A DNA stretch of 64,000 nt from Bacillus luti (GCF_001884105.1 NZ_MACI01000078.1:248001-312000); one strand, 5' to 3'; counted from the first letter of the stretch, positions 43,398-52,860 are shown. A program made the numbers and translations. Notes: generated by a model from the letters alone, not told the origin.

Positions 43398-45236
43398 ATG
43401 AGAATGGACATGTATCATTCGAAAATATTGAAAGCGCTTGAGTCAGACGATTACATTTCAGTACGAAGAAGAGTGTTACGTCAGTTAGTAGAATCGTTAA
43501 TTTATGAGGGGATCATTACGCCAGTTCGTATAGAAAAGGAAGAACAAATTCTTTTTCTTATACAAGGACTTGATGAGGACAACAAAAGTGTCACGTACGA
43601 ATGTTACGGAAGAGAACGAATGACATTTGGACGTATCTCGATAGAATCATTAATAGTAAGAGTTCAAGAGGAAAAACAAGAAATACAATCAGTTTCGCAA
43701 TTTTTGGAAGAAGTTTTTTGGGTTGTTAACGTAGAGCAAACGAAATTAGATTCTTTTATTCAAGAATTAGAACAAACGATATTTAAAGACACGATTGCAC
43801 AATATGAAAGAAATAATAAGGAAGAATACATTCAAAAATCTTACGATGAGTTTGAAAGTCATTTAATAGACGGTCATCCATATCATCCTAGTTATAAAGC
43901 GCGCATTGGATTTCAATATCGTGACAATTTTCAATATGGATATGAGTTTATGCAGCCAATAAAACTCATATGGATTGCAACGCATAAAAAACACTCCAGT
44001 GTAGGTTATGAGAATGAAGTAATTTATGACAAAATTTTAATAGAAGAGATTGGTGAGCGGAAATTAGAAGAGTTTATGGAACGGATTCACAGTGCTGGAT
44101 GTAATCCAAAACAGTACGTGTTTATACCTGTTCATCCTTGGCAGTGGGAGAATTTCATCATTCCGAATTATGCTAGTCATATACAGGATAAATGTATTAT
44201 TTATTTAGGGAAATCAGAGGATGATTACTGTGCACAACAATCTATGAGGACGTTAAGAAATGTTACGAATCCAAAGAAACCGTATGTAAAGTTATCACTG
44301 AATATACTCAACACTTCTACACTTCGTACGTTGAAACCATATTCTGTTGTGAGTGCACCAGCTATATCGAATTGGTTACATGATGTTGTAAGTCAGGATT
44401 CGTATTTGCGAGATGAATCACGCATAATTTTGCTAAATGAGTTTTCGAGTGTCACGTATGATACGAATAAGAAATCAGTATATGGTTCATTAGGATGTAT
44501 TTGGCGTGAAAGCGTTCATAAGTATTTGGATGCACAAGAGGATGCAGTTCCCTTTAACGGCTTATATGCAAAAGAGAAAGACGGTACACCAATTATTGAT
44601 GCGTGGTTAAACAAATATGGGATAGAAAATTGGCTGCAATTACTTATTCAAAAAGCGATAATACCGGTTATACATCTTGTTGTAGAGCACGGAATTGCAT
44701 TAGAATCACACGGCCAAAATATGATTTTTGTTCATAGAGAAGGGGTCCCTGTCCGTATTGCATTAAAGGACTTTCATGAAGGAATTGAGTTTTATCGTCC
44801 ATTCTTGAAAGAAATTGACAAATGTCCGGACTTTACTAAAATGCATAAAACATATGCGAATGGGAAAATGAATGATTTCTTTGAAATGGATCGTATCGAA
44901 TGTTTGCAAGAGATGGTATTAGATGCACTTTTCTTATTTAACTTAGGAGAATTAGCTTTCGTACTTGCGGATGAATATGGATGGAAAGAAGAAAGTTTTT
45001 GGATGATGGTTGTTGAAGAAATTGAAAATCATTTAAGAAAATATCCACATTTGAAAGATAGATTTGAAAACATTCAATTATACACTCCTACATTCTATGC
45101 CGAGCAATTAACGAAGCGTCGTTTATATTTGGACGTGGAATCACTTGTTCATGAAGTCCCAAATCCATTGTATAAAGCAAGACAACTTATCATACGAAAA
45201 TCAGTTGTTACAGGGGGAAATTATGCTAATCGTTAA
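43398..45236 (+). CDS. asbB: AsbB, second NIS synthetase of petrobactin synthesis
   Basis: Type-C IucA/IucC-family ligase that attaches the second spermidine arm to the citrate half-product. 612 residues. Motifs: YHPSYKARIGF (near residue 158), VFIPVHPWQWENFIIP (near 246), QQSMRTLRNV (near 281), GIALESHGQNM (near 435) and RIALKDFHEG. The ribosome site GAGGGGGG is very close to ATG 43398, and ATG 43404 (MDMYHSK) has better spacing. It overlaps asbC by 14 nt. Confidence 0.96.
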   Translation: MRMDMYHSKILKALESDDYISVRRRVLRQLVESLIYEGIITPVRIEKEEQILFLIQGLDEDNKSVTYECYGRERMTFGRISIESLIVRVQEEKQEIQSVSQFLEEVFWVVNVEQTKLDSFIQELEQTIFKDTIAQYERNNKEEYIQKSYDEFESHLIDGHPYHPSYKARIGFQYRDNFQYGYEFMQPIKLIWIATHKKHSSVGYENEVIYDKILIEEIGERKLEEFMERIHSAGCNPKQYVFIPVHPWQWENFIIPNYASHIQDKCIIYLGKSEDDYCAQQSMRTLRNVTNPKKPYVKLSLNILNTSTLRTLKPYSVVSAPAISNWLHDVVSQDSYLRDESRIILLNEFSSVTYDTNKKSVYGSLGCIWRESVHKYLDAQEDAVPFNGLYAKEKDGTPIIDAWLNKYGIENWLQLLIQKAIIPVIHLVVEHGIALESHGQNMIFVHREGVPVRIALKDFHEGIEFYRPFLKEIDKCPDFTKMHKTYANGKMNDFFEMDRIECLQEMVLDALFLFNLGELAFVLADEYGWKEESFWMMVVEEIENHLRKYPHLKDRFENIQLYTPTFYAEQLTKRRLYLDVESLVHEVPNPLYKARQLIIRKSVVTGGNYANR

Positions 45237-46461
45237 TAAACAAGAGTATAACAAAAGTGATTTTGAATCGAGAGTACGAGTTTACGAGGAAATGGAACAA
45301 ATCCAAGAAGCAATGGGGCATAGATTGGCACTTTGTTTGAAAGATCCATTTGATATTATTACACTTGTACTTTTCTTAAGAGAAAAGCAATCGTCTGTAC
45401 TGCTTATACATGAAGATACGCCAAAAGATACGGCTATTGAAATGGCAAGACGTGCAAATTGTGTGGGGCTTTTATATGGAGAATATAGCGACTTCACAAA
45501 ATTAGAAGTAGTGAAAACATTATTAGAAGAGCCTTCTTTATTACAATATAGCTCAGGAACCACGGGAGAACCGAAACTGATTCGTAGAGCATGGACGGAA
45601 GTTGATACAGAAATTACTGCTTATAATGAAGCTTTAAATTGCGAAATAGATGAAGTGCCAATCGTTATGGCTCCTGTTTCACATTCATATGGATTAATAT
45701 GTGGTACGTTATCTGCGATTACGCGGGGGAGCAAACCGATTATCATTACGAATAAAAACCCTAAATTCGCATTAAATATAGTTCGCAATACAGAAAAACA
45801 TATCATATATGCAGTACCACTTATGCTGCATATTATGGGAAGTTTTCCACTAGGAACATTTCAGTTTCATAAAATTATGACATCTGGATCACCTTTGCCA
45901 GAAGCATTATTTTATAAATTAAAAGAAATGACAACGTATATGATGCAGCAATACGGTTGTTCTGAAGCAGGTTGCATTAGTATATGTCATGATATGAAAA
46001 GCCATTTAGATTTAGGAAATCCATTAGCTCATGCGAGTATAAGCATAGGTTCAGATGAAAATATGCCTGAAGAAATCGTAGTGAAAATGAACGAGAAGGA
46101 AATTTTCACGAAAGATTTAGGATATAAATCTGAGCGTGGCCTTCATTTTATGGGGCGCATGGATGATGTAATTAACGTTTCAGGATTAAAAGTCTTTCCT
46201 ATAGAGGTAGAAGAAACGATGCTTCGATTAGAAGGTGTCCAAGAGGCAATAGTATATCGAGGAAAACATCCTGTGATGGGCGAAATTGTTAAAGCGAAAG
46301 TGATCTCTCAAGTAGATCCCGTGCAAATAAGGGAATGGTGTATGGAGCACTTACCGTCTTATAAAGTTCCGCATGACATTGAAAGTGTAACTGAAATTCC
46401 GAAAAATAAAACTGGAAAAGTAAGTAGAAAGTTACTAGAGATGGGAGAGGTTACAGCATGA
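45223..46461 (+). CDS. asbC: AsbC, 3,4-dihydroxybenzoate-AMP ligase
   Basis: Adenylates 3,4-dihydroxybenzoate and loads it on AsbD. I take ATG 45223 (412 residues, MLIVNKQEY), preceded by CAGGGGGAAA; the longer frame from 45145 lies inside asbB. The adenylate-forming core is visible: P-loop LLQYSSGTTGEPKLIRR (near residue 104), PVSHSYG, QQYGCSEAG (A5) near 244, LHFMGRMDDVINVSG (A7-A8) and the catalytic Lys in PKNKTGKVSRK near 396. The protein is shorter than usual stand-alone adenylation enzymes, as known for AsbC. Confidence 0.96.
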   Translation: MLIVNKQEYNKSDFESRVRVYEEMEQIQEAMGHRLALCLKDPFDIITLVLFLREKQSSVLLIHEDTPKDTAIEMARRANCVGLLYGEYSDFTKLEVVKTLLEEPSLLQYSSGTTGEPKLIRRAWTEVDTEITAYNEALNCEIDEVPIVMAPVSHSYGLICGTLSAITRGSKPIIITNKNPKFALNIVRNTEKHIIYAVPLMLHIMGSFPLGTFQFHKIMTSGSPLPEALFYKLKEMTTYMMQQYGCSEAGCISICHDMKSHLDLGNPLAHASISIGSDENMPEEIVVKMNEKEIFTKDLGYKSERGLHFMGRMDDVINVSGLKVFPIEVEETMLRLEGVQEAIVYRGKHPVMGEIVKAKVISQVDPVQIREWCMEHLPSYKVPHDIESVTEIPKNKTGKVSRKLLEMGEVTA

Positions 46462-46733
46462 GACGAGAAGAGTTAAAGAATGCAGTGTTGAAAATTATGG
46501 AAGAAAAAATGGAATTGAAAAATGTAACGCATTTAGAAGAAACGATGCGATTAAATCAAGATTTATATATAGATTCGGTCATGATGCTACAGCTCATCGT
46601 ATACATAGAAATGGATTTGAAGTTATGTGTCCCAGAGGATGAGGTAGATCCAAAGGCGTTTCTTACTGTAGGATCTTTACTTGATTTTATGGAGGAGTTA
46701 CAGCCGTTACAAGAACTAAATATGAATAACTAA
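46458..46733 (+). CDS. asbD: AsbD, aryl carrier protein
   Basis: A 91-residue carrier protein that holds 3,4-dihydroxybenzoate as a phosphopantetheine thioester between AsbC and AsbE. The attachment Ser is in LYIDSVMMLQL (DSxxxL, near residue 38). It starts 4 nt inside asbC (ATGA), indicating coupling. Acidic four-helix-bundle composition as expected. Confidence 0.95.
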   Translation: MRREELKNAVLKIMEEKMELKNVTHLEETMRLNQDLYIDSVMMLQLIVYIEMDLKLCVPEDEVDPKAFLTVGSLLDFMEELQPLQELNMNN

Positions 46734-46757
46734 CATTTTAGGAAAGTGGATGAGAAT

Positions 46758-47741
46758 ATGACTTCAATTAAAGTGCACTGCTTAGTGAGTTGTTTTTGTG
46801 AAATTATAAAAAGGCGTAGTGATATAGATTTTCGTCCATTTTATTTTGGATTATGGGATGGAGATTTTGATATAACAGAAGGCGGAATTATTTCATATCA
46901 CTCTGAAAATATTAACCATGATAATTACTTACTGTGGTATGAAAAATTGTACGGTATTAAAGTGAACGAATGGTATGATCATGGAAGAGATAAAAGTAGT
47001 AATGTAGAAACATTTTTAGAATTAGTAGAAAACAAACCAGAGAATCGCTATGTAATTGTAATGGTTGATATGTCCCTATTACCTGAGAGGGAAAATAAAT
47101 TCCATCAAAAACCGTTTCCGCATTATTTAATGATATCGAAGACAGAGAAAGAAGAAGAATGGTTCATGCTAGATCCTGATTTTCGCTGGGAAGGGAATAT
47201 GGAAAGAGAAAAAGTGCTTCACTCTGTTCAAGATAACCCTTTTGGTGGAGGATATTTCATTGATGTAGAAGGAATTCAAGAACCAACACAAGAAATGGTA
47301 GCTAGTTATTTCACGGAAACATTCAAAAAGAAGGACAATGAACTGACTATGGAGCTGAAAAACTTAATTATAAAAATGGCAAATGAGGAAGAGGGGTATG
47401 AGCCTTCTAGGCTTGTAGCGGCAGTAAAACAAATTCCAGTACTTGCGATTCGTAAATATAGTTATGAGCATGCCTTTGCATACTTCCGTGAAACGTTACA
47501 ATATTCAGAGCAAGAATTTGATTATTGGTGTGATCGAGTAGAAGATATTGTACAAGGATTTACAAATGTACAGTATCGTGCAATTAAAATGGCAATGACG
47601 AATAATAAAGGTATGCTAGTATCGATTGTTGAAAAACTGGATGAAATGAATGCAATTGAACTGCAAATTAAGGAAGAATTAGAGAAACAATTTCTATCGT
47701 GGAAAGCTATAAAAATAAATCAGTCTGTCGTAACTCTTTAA
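46758..47741 (+). CDS. asbE: AsbE, 3,4-dihydroxybenzoyl transferase to spermidine
   Basis: Transfers 3,4-dihydroxybenzoate from AsbD to spermidine in petrobactin synthesis. ATG 46758 gives 327 residues (MTSIKVHCLVSC), the known size of AsbE; a GTG 12 nt upstream is rejected because it lies in the GGAAAGTGGATGAG ribosome region. A conserved Cys is present in the HCLVSCFCEIIKR segment near the N-terminus. The fold is not one of the common condensation families, so identity comes from operon position and match to AsbE. Confidence 0.93.
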   Translation: MTSIKVHCLVSCFCEIIKRRSDIDFRPFYFGLWDGDFDITEGGIISYHSENINHDNYLLWYEKLYGIKVNEWYDHGRDKSSNVETFLELVENKPENRYVIVMVDMSLLPERENKFHQKPFPHYLMISKTEKEEEWFMLDPDFRWEGNMEREKVLHSVQDNPFGGGYFIDVEGIQEPTQEMVASYFTETFKKKDNELTMELKNLIIKMANEEEGYEPSRLVAAVKQIPVLAIRKYSYEHAFAYFRETLQYSEQEFDYWCDRVEDIVQGFTNVQYRAIKMAMTNNKGMLVSIVEKLDEMNAIELQIKEELEKQFLSWKAIKINQSVVTL

Positions 47742-47778
47742 AAAATTTACTGAATTTAAGATAAGGGAGTTTAAAGCT

Positions 47779-48621
47779 ATGAAATATTCACTATGTACCA
47801 TTTCATTTCGCCATCAATTAATTTCATTTACTGATATTGTTCAATTTGCATACGAAAACGGTTTTGAAGGAATTGAATTGTGGGGGACTCATGCACAAAA
47901 TTTGTATATGCAAGAGCGTGAAACGACAGAACGAGAATTGGCTTTTTTAAAGGATAAAAATTTAGAAGTTACGATGATTAGTGATTATTTAGATATATCC
48001 TTATCAGCAAATTTTGAAAAGACGATAGAGAAGTGTAAACAGCTCATAACGTTAGCGAATTGGTTTCATACAAACAAGATTCGTACGTTTGCTGGTCAAA
48101 AAGGGAGCAAAGACTTTTCGGTTCAAGAGAGGAAAGAGTATGTGAAGCGAATTCGAAAAATTAGTGATTTATTTGCTGAGCATAATATGTATGTACTGTT
48201 AGAAACACATCCGAATACGTTAACGGACACGTTGCCCTCTACTTTGGAATTATTAGAAGAAGTAAATCATCCGAATTTGAAAATAAACCTTGATTTTCTT
48301 CATATATGGGAGTCTGGTGCAGATCCAATAGACAGTTTCCATCGATTAAGACCGTGGATACAACATTATCACTTTAAGAATATATCCTCAGCGGATTATT
48401 TACATGTGTTTGAACCTAATAATGTATATGCAGCAGCAGGAAGCCGAGTTGGTATGGTCCCATTATTTGAAGGTATCGTAAATTATGATGAGATCATACA
48501 GGAAGTGAGAGATACTAACTATTTTGCTTCACTGGAATGGTTTGGGCATAATGCGAAAGATATACTGAAAGAAGAAATGAAGATATTAACAAATAGAAAA
48601 TTAGAAGTAGTAACTTCATAA
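47779..48621 (+). CDS. asbF: AsbF, 3-dehydroshikimate dehydratase
   Basis: Makes 3,4-dihydroxybenzoate, the unusual catechol of petrobactin, from 3-dehydroshikimate of the shikimate pathway. 280 residues, xylose-isomerase-like TIM barrel binding a divalent metal. Likely ligands: Glu in VLLETHPN (near 142), Asp in INLDFLH (near 172), His in QHYHFKN (near 198) and Glu in SLEWFGHN (near 253). ATAAGGGAG precedes the start. It ends the asb operon and is followed by a terminator. Confidence 0.96.
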   Translation: MKYSLCTISFRHQLISFTDIVQFAYENGFEGIELWGTHAQNLYMQERETTERELAFLKDKNLEVTMISDYLDISLSANFEKTIEKCKQLITLANWFHTNKIRTFAGQKGSKDFSVQERKEYVKRIRKISDLFAEHNMYVLLETHPNTLTDTLPSTLELLEEVNHPNLKINLDFLHIWESGADPIDSFHRLRPWIQHYHFKNISSADYLHVFEPNNVYAAAGSRVGMVPLFEGIVNYDEIIQEVRDTNYFASLEWFGHNAKDILKEEMKILTNRKLEVVTS

Positions 48622-48634
48622 AGTGAAATGATGT

Positions 48635-48662
48635 AAGAGTCTCGTTTAGGAGACTCTTTTTT
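48635..48662 (+). terminator. Terminator of the asb operon
   Basis: AAGAGTCTC / GAGACTCTT stem, 6-nt loop, then T run. Confidence 0.93.
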
Positions 48663-48747
48663 CTTGTATGAAAAAATAACCAAAAATTACCATGTATTTA
48701 AAATCGAATTTAACACAATTTATATATAAATAAGGAGGTGATCGGTA

Positions 48748-48954
48748 ATGGCTAGAAATCGTAACGCTAATCAATTGGCATCACATGGAGCACAAGCAGC
48801 TCTAGATCAAATGAAATATGAAATTGCACAAGAGTTCGGTGTACAACTTGGAGCTGATACTTCTTCACGTGCAAACGGTTCTGTAGGCGGTGAAATCACA
48901 AAACGTCTTGTAGCGATGGCAGAACAACAGCTTGGTGGCGGATATACTCGCTAA
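48748..48954 (+). CDS. Alpha/beta-type small acid-soluble spore protein (SASP)
   Basis: DNA-binding spore protein that protects spore DNA and is degraded at germination. 68 residues: [18 protein letters not shown] carries the GPR protease site (EIA/QEFGV) and [23 protein letters not shown] the second conserved DNA-binding helix. Expected to be expressed in the forespore by sigma-G. Strong ribosome site TAAGGAGGTGATC. Several paralogues exist in the group; I cannot give the exact symbol. A terminator follows directly. Confidence 0.97.
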   Translation: MARNRNANQLASHGAQAALDQMKYEIAQEFGVQLGADTSSRANGSVGGEITKRLVAMAEQQLGGGYTR

Positions 48955-48971
48955 ATGTAGAAGGTTATAGG

Positions 48972-49001
48972 AGAAAGGAAGGATCCTTCCTTTCTTTTTT
49001 T
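48972..49001 (+). terminator. Terminator after the SASP gene
   Basis: AGAAAGGAAGG / CCTTCCTTTCT stem with a 2-nt core and T run. Confidence 0.88.
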
Positions 49002-49109
49002 ATTTTCAATTAATTGGTATGAATATATAATGAACTGGATTCAAAGAATAGAAATAATGCTATATTTTAACCTATTTCCTTTGTTGTGAATGGGAAGGTA
49101 GTAACGATG

Positions 49110-49154
49110 TAATAGCCCTGGTGGAATGAACATTACGTTCCAGCAGGGCTATTA
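49110..49154 (+). promoter_or_regulatory. Large hairpin in the leader of the MFS gene
   Basis: TAATAGCCCTGGTGGAATG (49110-49128) pairs with CGTTCCAGCAGGGCTATTA (49136-49154): a 19-bp stem with one mismatch and one wobble and a 7-nt loop. It is not followed by a T run and ends 16 bp before the first possible MFS start, so it could be a leader element rather than a terminator. Confidence 0.5.
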
Positions 49155-49169
49155 TATGGTAAGAAATAT

Positions 49170-50423
49170 ATGATGAAAGGTTCCGAAGTCAACATGTTGA
49201 AAAAAGAAAACTGTTGTTTAATTGCGCTTGCATCAGTTCCACTTGTTATGACATTAGGGAATTCAATGCTCATTCCAATCCTGCCGACTATTGAAAAGAA
49301 ATTACATATTTCATCGTTTCAAGTATCCATGATTATTACAATTTACTCTATTGTAGCCATACTACTTATACCGATTGCTGGTTATTTATCAGACAGATGG
49401 GGACGAAAGATGGTAATGGTTCCGAGTTTGCTGATTGCGGCTATAGGAGGAGCGATAACTGGTTGGGTATCTTGGAAAGTTGATAATCCCTACACTTGGA
49501 TATTGATCGGTAGAGCGATTCAAGGTATTGGTGCTGCTGGTGCAATGCCAGTTGTTATACCGTGTGTTGGTGATTTATACAAAGATGAAAAACAAGTTAG
49601 TACAGGTTTAGGAATCATTGAAACATCTAATACATTTGGAAAAGTGTTGAGCCCTATTTTAGGATCTGCTCTTGCTGCTATTGTATGGTTCTTACCATTT
49701 TGGGCGATTCCAGTTTTATGTGTAGTATCAATTGTTTTATTACTTGTTCTAGTAAAGGCAAAGAAACAAGAAGGAGAAGTACCACCACTTAAAGAGTTTA
49801 TAAAATCTATTCTCTCTACGTTTCGAGAAAAGGGAAGATGGTTGATTGCCATTTTTGTATTAGGTGCAATTATTATGCTTATTTTATTCGGAATTCTCTT
49901 TTATTTGTCGACTATACTGGAATCAAAGTATGACATTCATGGTATATGGAAAGGGTGTGTGCTTGCTATCCCGTTACTTGTACTCTCACTTAGTTCATAT
50001 ATGGCCGGTAAAAAAATTGGAGATAATCAAAATGTGATGAAGAAGTGTATTTATATTGGTTTTTTAATGGCTTCTGCTTCAGTCATTATTCCTTTATTTA
50101 TAAAAGGAATCTATTTACTACTTCTTTGTCTCGTTATTATGGGAATCGGAATTGGTATGGCACTCCCATGTTTAGATGCTTTAATTACACAAGGGATTGA
50201 AAAGGAACAGAGGGGAACGGTTACGTCATTTTATAGTTCCATGCGATTTATCGGTGTAGCAGCTGGACCACCTCTATACTCTTTTTTCATGAAAGGTGCT
50301 GACCATGAAGTGTTTTATTTAACAAGTATATTCGCGGGTATTGGTGCTGTTATAGCAATCATTTGGATTAAACCAGCAAAAGATGCAAAGAACGTAAAAC
50401 CGGAACCGGAACCTACTTCATAA
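49170..50423 (+). CDS. MFS transporter (DHA1-like drug or metabolite exporter)
   Basis: A 12-helix major facilitator. 417 residues from ATG 49170, or 409 from ATG 49194 (MLKKENCC), the start most like related proteins; both have weak ribosome sites. The MFS loop 2-3 motif is in GYLSDRWGRKMVM (near residue 73) and motif C-like GRAIQGIGAAGAMPVV lies in helix 5. It sits two genes after asb but behind two terminators, so a link to petrobactin is unproven; the known petrobactin exporter ApeX is an RND protein elsewhere. Substrate unknown. Confidence 0.85.
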   Translation: MMKGSEVNMLKKENCCLIALASVPLVMTLGNSMLIPILPTIEKKLHISSFQVSMIITIYSIVAILLIPIAGYLSDRWGRKMVMVPSLLIAAIGGAITGWVSWKVDNPYTWILIGRAIQGIGAAGAMPVVIPCVGDLYKDEKQVSTGLGIIETSNTFGKVLSPILGSALAAIVWFLPFWAIPVLCVVSIVLLLVLVKAKKQEGEVPPLKEFIKSILSTFREKGRWLIAIFVLGAIIMLILFGILFYLSTILESKYDIHGIWKGCVLAIPLLVLSLSSYMAGKKIGDNQNVMKKCIYIGFLMASASVIIPLFIKGIYLLLLCLVIMGIGIGMALPCLDALITQGIEKEQRGTVTSFYSSMRFIGVAAGPPLYSFFMKGADHEVFYLTSIFAGIGAVIAIIWIKPAKDAKNVKPEPEPTS

Positions 50424-50426
50424 TTT

Positions 50427-50472
50427 GAAAGAGAATTGCATGATATTTTATGGAACATGCAATTCTCTTTCG
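50427..50472. terminator. Bidirectional terminator between MFS and LysE genes
   Basis: GAAAGAGAATTGCATG (50427-50442) and its complement (50456-50471), perfect 16-bp stem, lying between convergent genes. Confidence 0.92.
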
Positions 50473-50476
50473 TTCG

Positions 50477-51094
50477 TTAAGAATAAATCACTTGTGTTAA
50501 CATATAAAGTGCGACACCCCATATGATGAGACCGGAAAACTTATTTAATAATACGATTGTCTTTCCAGTCGAGTCTATTCTTTTTAGAAATTTCCCCGCT
50601 AAAGCTAAGCTTATAAACCAAATCCAAGAAACGATAATAGTTGCCAGTGTGAAAGCCCATTTTTCACTTCCTATGTATTGAATCGAATTTGTTCCAATTA
50701 CACCGATTGTATCTAAAATTGCATGTGGATTTAATAACGAAACCGATGCAGCGAAAAGGATTTGCTTTTTTAATGGCATACTGTTTTCTTGTTTTATATC
50801 GTTGGAAGGGGTACTTCTCCAAATAACCAAACCCATATATAGGAGAAAGAAAAAGCCAATCATATATAACGCGTTAGTTAGCCAAGAAAAAGTAAGTAGT
50901 ACAAGGGAGACACCTTGCACTGCGATTAATATGAGTAACGTATCGCATATAGAGGCAGTTAATACTACAGGAGCTGCTCTCCAAATGTTTGGTTGGCTCG
51001 CACCTTGGTTAAAGACGAAAACATTTTGGACGCCTAATGGAATAATAAGACCAAATGCAAGAATGATACCATGAATAATTGCTTCACCCATCAT
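50477..51094 (-). CDS. LysE/ArgO-family amino-acid exporter
   Basis: A 205-residue membrane protein with six predicted helices. The N-terminus GIILAFGLIIPLGVQNVFVFNQGA is the LysE/ArgO signature, with conserved Asp in ICDTLLI and SLLNPHAILDTIGVIG in the middle. Members export basic or other amino acids. It is divergent from a MocR-type regulator with a shared 112-bp control region, the usual layout for a transporter controlled by an amino-acid-sensing regulator. Start ATG 51094 or 51091; GGAGG precedes. Confidence 0.88.
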   Translation of the reverse strand: MMGEAIIHGIILAFGLIIPLGVQNVFVFNQGASQPNIWRAAPVVLTASICDTLLILIAVQGVSLVLLTFSWLTNALYMIGFFFLLYMGLVIWRSTPSNDIKQENSMPLKKQILFAASVSLLNPHAILDTIGVIGTNSIQYIGSEKWAFTLATIIVSWIWFISLALAGKFLKRIDSTGKTIVLLNKFSGLIIWGVALYMLTQVIYS

Positions 51095-51161
51095 ATTACC
51101 TCCTACTTAAATTCATTATGATAGTGTATATTGTATAGAAGAAATGAAAATTTGTATCCAT

Positions 51162-51187
51162 CCATATGGTTGGGGAGGTTGCCAACC
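51162..51187. promoter_or_regulatory. Operator-like repeats between LysE and MocR genes
   Basis: CCATATGG (51162-51169) adjoins the inverted repeat GGTTGG (51168-51173) and CCAACC (51182-51187). It lies in the divergent control region; MocR proteins bind such repeats next to the promoter of the gene they control. Confidence 0.4.
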
Positions 51188-51206
51188 AAAAAGAATGTAA
51201 GGTGAT

Positions 51207-52652
51207 ATGATGGAAAGATTCGTTTGGAAACCGAATACGTCTCTAGCGACTCCTTTGTATAAACAAATAGAAACGTATATAAAAGAAAAAATCGTTAATG
51301 GAGAATGGACTGTTGGAACGAAATTACCTTCACAAAGAGATTTGGCACATACATTTGGTGTGAATCGAAGTACAATTGTAATGGCCTTTGATGAACTGGT
51401 AGCAAAGGGATACCTTGAAGGGAATGGCAGGAAAGGAACAATTGTTGTAAATAATAATGAGAATGCTTCAACATACGCACCCCCGCCTAATTGGCAGTCT
51501 TATGTAGAAACAGGAATTCATTATCCGAATCTGCCTGCTATTCAAGAGATTAATCAAGCTGAGTTTTATCCGCATGTAATTCGTTTAGGAACAGGTGAGC
51601 TCGCGCCAAGTCTTTTACCTGAAAAAAAGATGAAAGTAGTAATGAATAAGCTTTTAAAGTCAAACGTGATACTTGGGTATGAACAGCCAAAAGGTAATCT
51701 TAATTTAAGGAAGCAAATTGCGGACTATTTAAAAGGACATGGTATATATGTATCTCCTGACTCTATATTGATTGTTTCAGGAGCAATTCAAGCGCTTCAA
51801 CTTATTTCTATTGGGCTTCTTCCGAAAGGAGCGTCAATTTTATTAGAAAAACCATCATATTTATACTCTCTCAATGTTTTTCAATCAGCAGGAATACGTT
51901 TAATTGGAATGCCATTGGATGAGAGCGGGCTAGATGTGTCATATATTGCGAAATATAAGAAGCAATTTAATGCTTCTATTTTATATACAATCCCGTCTTT
52001 TCATAATCCAACGAATTTTAGCATGGATACGAAGAAGCGGACAGAAGTGATGGAGATATGCAATGAAATTGGATTGCCTATTATAGAGGACGCAGTATAT
52101 CAAGACTTATGGTTTGATGCCCCTATTTCGAAACCTTTAAAAGCATATGATAGAAATGGAATCGTACTGCATATTGGAAGCATGTCTAAAGTAATTAGTC
52201 CAGGATTAAGAATTGGATGGATTGTTGGACCAGAGCCAGTCATTCAAAGATTGGCAGACATAAAAATGCAAACAGATTATGGATCGAGTTCTATATCTCA
52301 GCAAATTGCCACAGAGTGGTTTAAAGATGGATTGTATGAAGAACATTTACAGTTTGTAAGAGGTGAGCTTAAAAAACGTAGGGACTTTATGGTGAGTATG
52401 TTAAAGAAGTATTGTAGTGAAATAGCGACATGGTATGAACCGGCAGGTGGTTTTTATATTTGGTTACATATGAGTGTTCCGATTTCAAATCGTAGTTTAT
52501 TTGACAAAGCTTTGAAAGAAAAGATGTTATTAAATCCAGGTACTTTGTATGATAGAAGTGCAAACCAATTTTTGCGGCTATCATATTCATACGCAACGTT
52601 AGAAGAAATTGAAATAGGTATAAAAAAGCTTGCACAACTAATGAAAAAGTAA
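51207..52652 (+). CDS. MocR-family regulator (GntR helix-turn-helix fused to aminotransferase domain)
   Basis: A 481-residue PdxR/MocR-type regulator. The N-terminal GntR winged helix (residues 10-78) has PLYKQIETYIKEKIVNGEW and KLPSQRDLAHTFGVNRSTIV; the C-terminal domain is a class-I aminotransferase fold with PLP-lysine in HIGSMSKVISPGLRIGW (near residue 329) and the SFHNPTNFSM and EDAVYQD segments. ATG 51210 has slightly better spacing from AAGGTGAT than ATG 51207. It probably controls the divergent LysE-type exporter. A 55-residue protein gene follows after 12 bp. Confidence 0.92.
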   Translation: MMERFVWKPNTSLATPLYKQIETYIKEKIVNGEWTVGTKLPSQRDLAHTFGVNRSTIVMAFDELVAKGYLEGNGRKGTIVVNNNENASTYAPPPNWQSYVETGIHYPNLPAIQEINQAEFYPHVIRLGTGELAPSLLPEKKMKVVMNKLLKSNVILGYEQPKGNLNLRKQIADYLKGHGIYVSPDSILIVSGAIQALQLISIGLLPKGASILLEKPSYLYSLNVFQSAGIRLIGMPLDESGLDVSYIAKYKKQFNASILYTIPSFHNPTNFSMDTKKRTEVMEICNEIGLPIIEDAVYQDLWFDAPISKPLKAYDRNGIVLHIGSMSKVISPGLRIGWIVGPEPVIQRLADIKMQTDYGSSSISQQIATEWFKDGLYEEHLQFVRGELKKRRDFMVSMLKKYCSEIATWYEPAGGFYIWLHMSVPISNRSLFDKALKEKMLLNPGTLYDRSANQFLRLSYSYATLEEIEIGIKKLAQLMKK

Positions 52653-52664
52653 GAGGAGAAAATA

Positions 52665-52832
52665 ATGAAACAATATGTAATTTGCCAAATTATCAATGGA
52701 GATAAGTATTTAGCTGCTTATGCGGATACGAAGCAGGAAGCAATTGAAAAAGCAGAATTGTTAGGATTACGAACGGGAAATCGATACACCGTTATTACTG
52801 CGGAGGAAGCTGAAGGGTTAACGTATCCTTAA
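52665..52832 (+). CDS. Small protein of 55 residues downstream of the MocR gene
   Basis: ATG 52665 follows AAGAGGAG at good spacing and is only 12 bp after the MocR stop, so it is probably co-transcribed. The protein starts MKQYVICQIINGDKYLAAY and has a beta-beta-alpha-beta feel with YADTKQEAIEKAELLGL as an amphipathic helix and a final TVITAEEAEGL. No membrane segment. I do not know the family; the good site and terminator behind support a real gene. Confidence 0.65.
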   Translation: MKQYVICQIINGDKYLAAYADTKQEAIEKAELLGLRTGNRYTVITAEEAEGLTYP

Positions 52833-52860
52833 GCAAAGTATAATAATTATATAGGAAGTA

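Noticed and set aside
49170-50423. MFS gene as a dedicated petrobactin exporter
   Set aside because: Two terminators and a SASP gene separate it from asb and no Fur box precedes it; no sequence evidence for that substrate.
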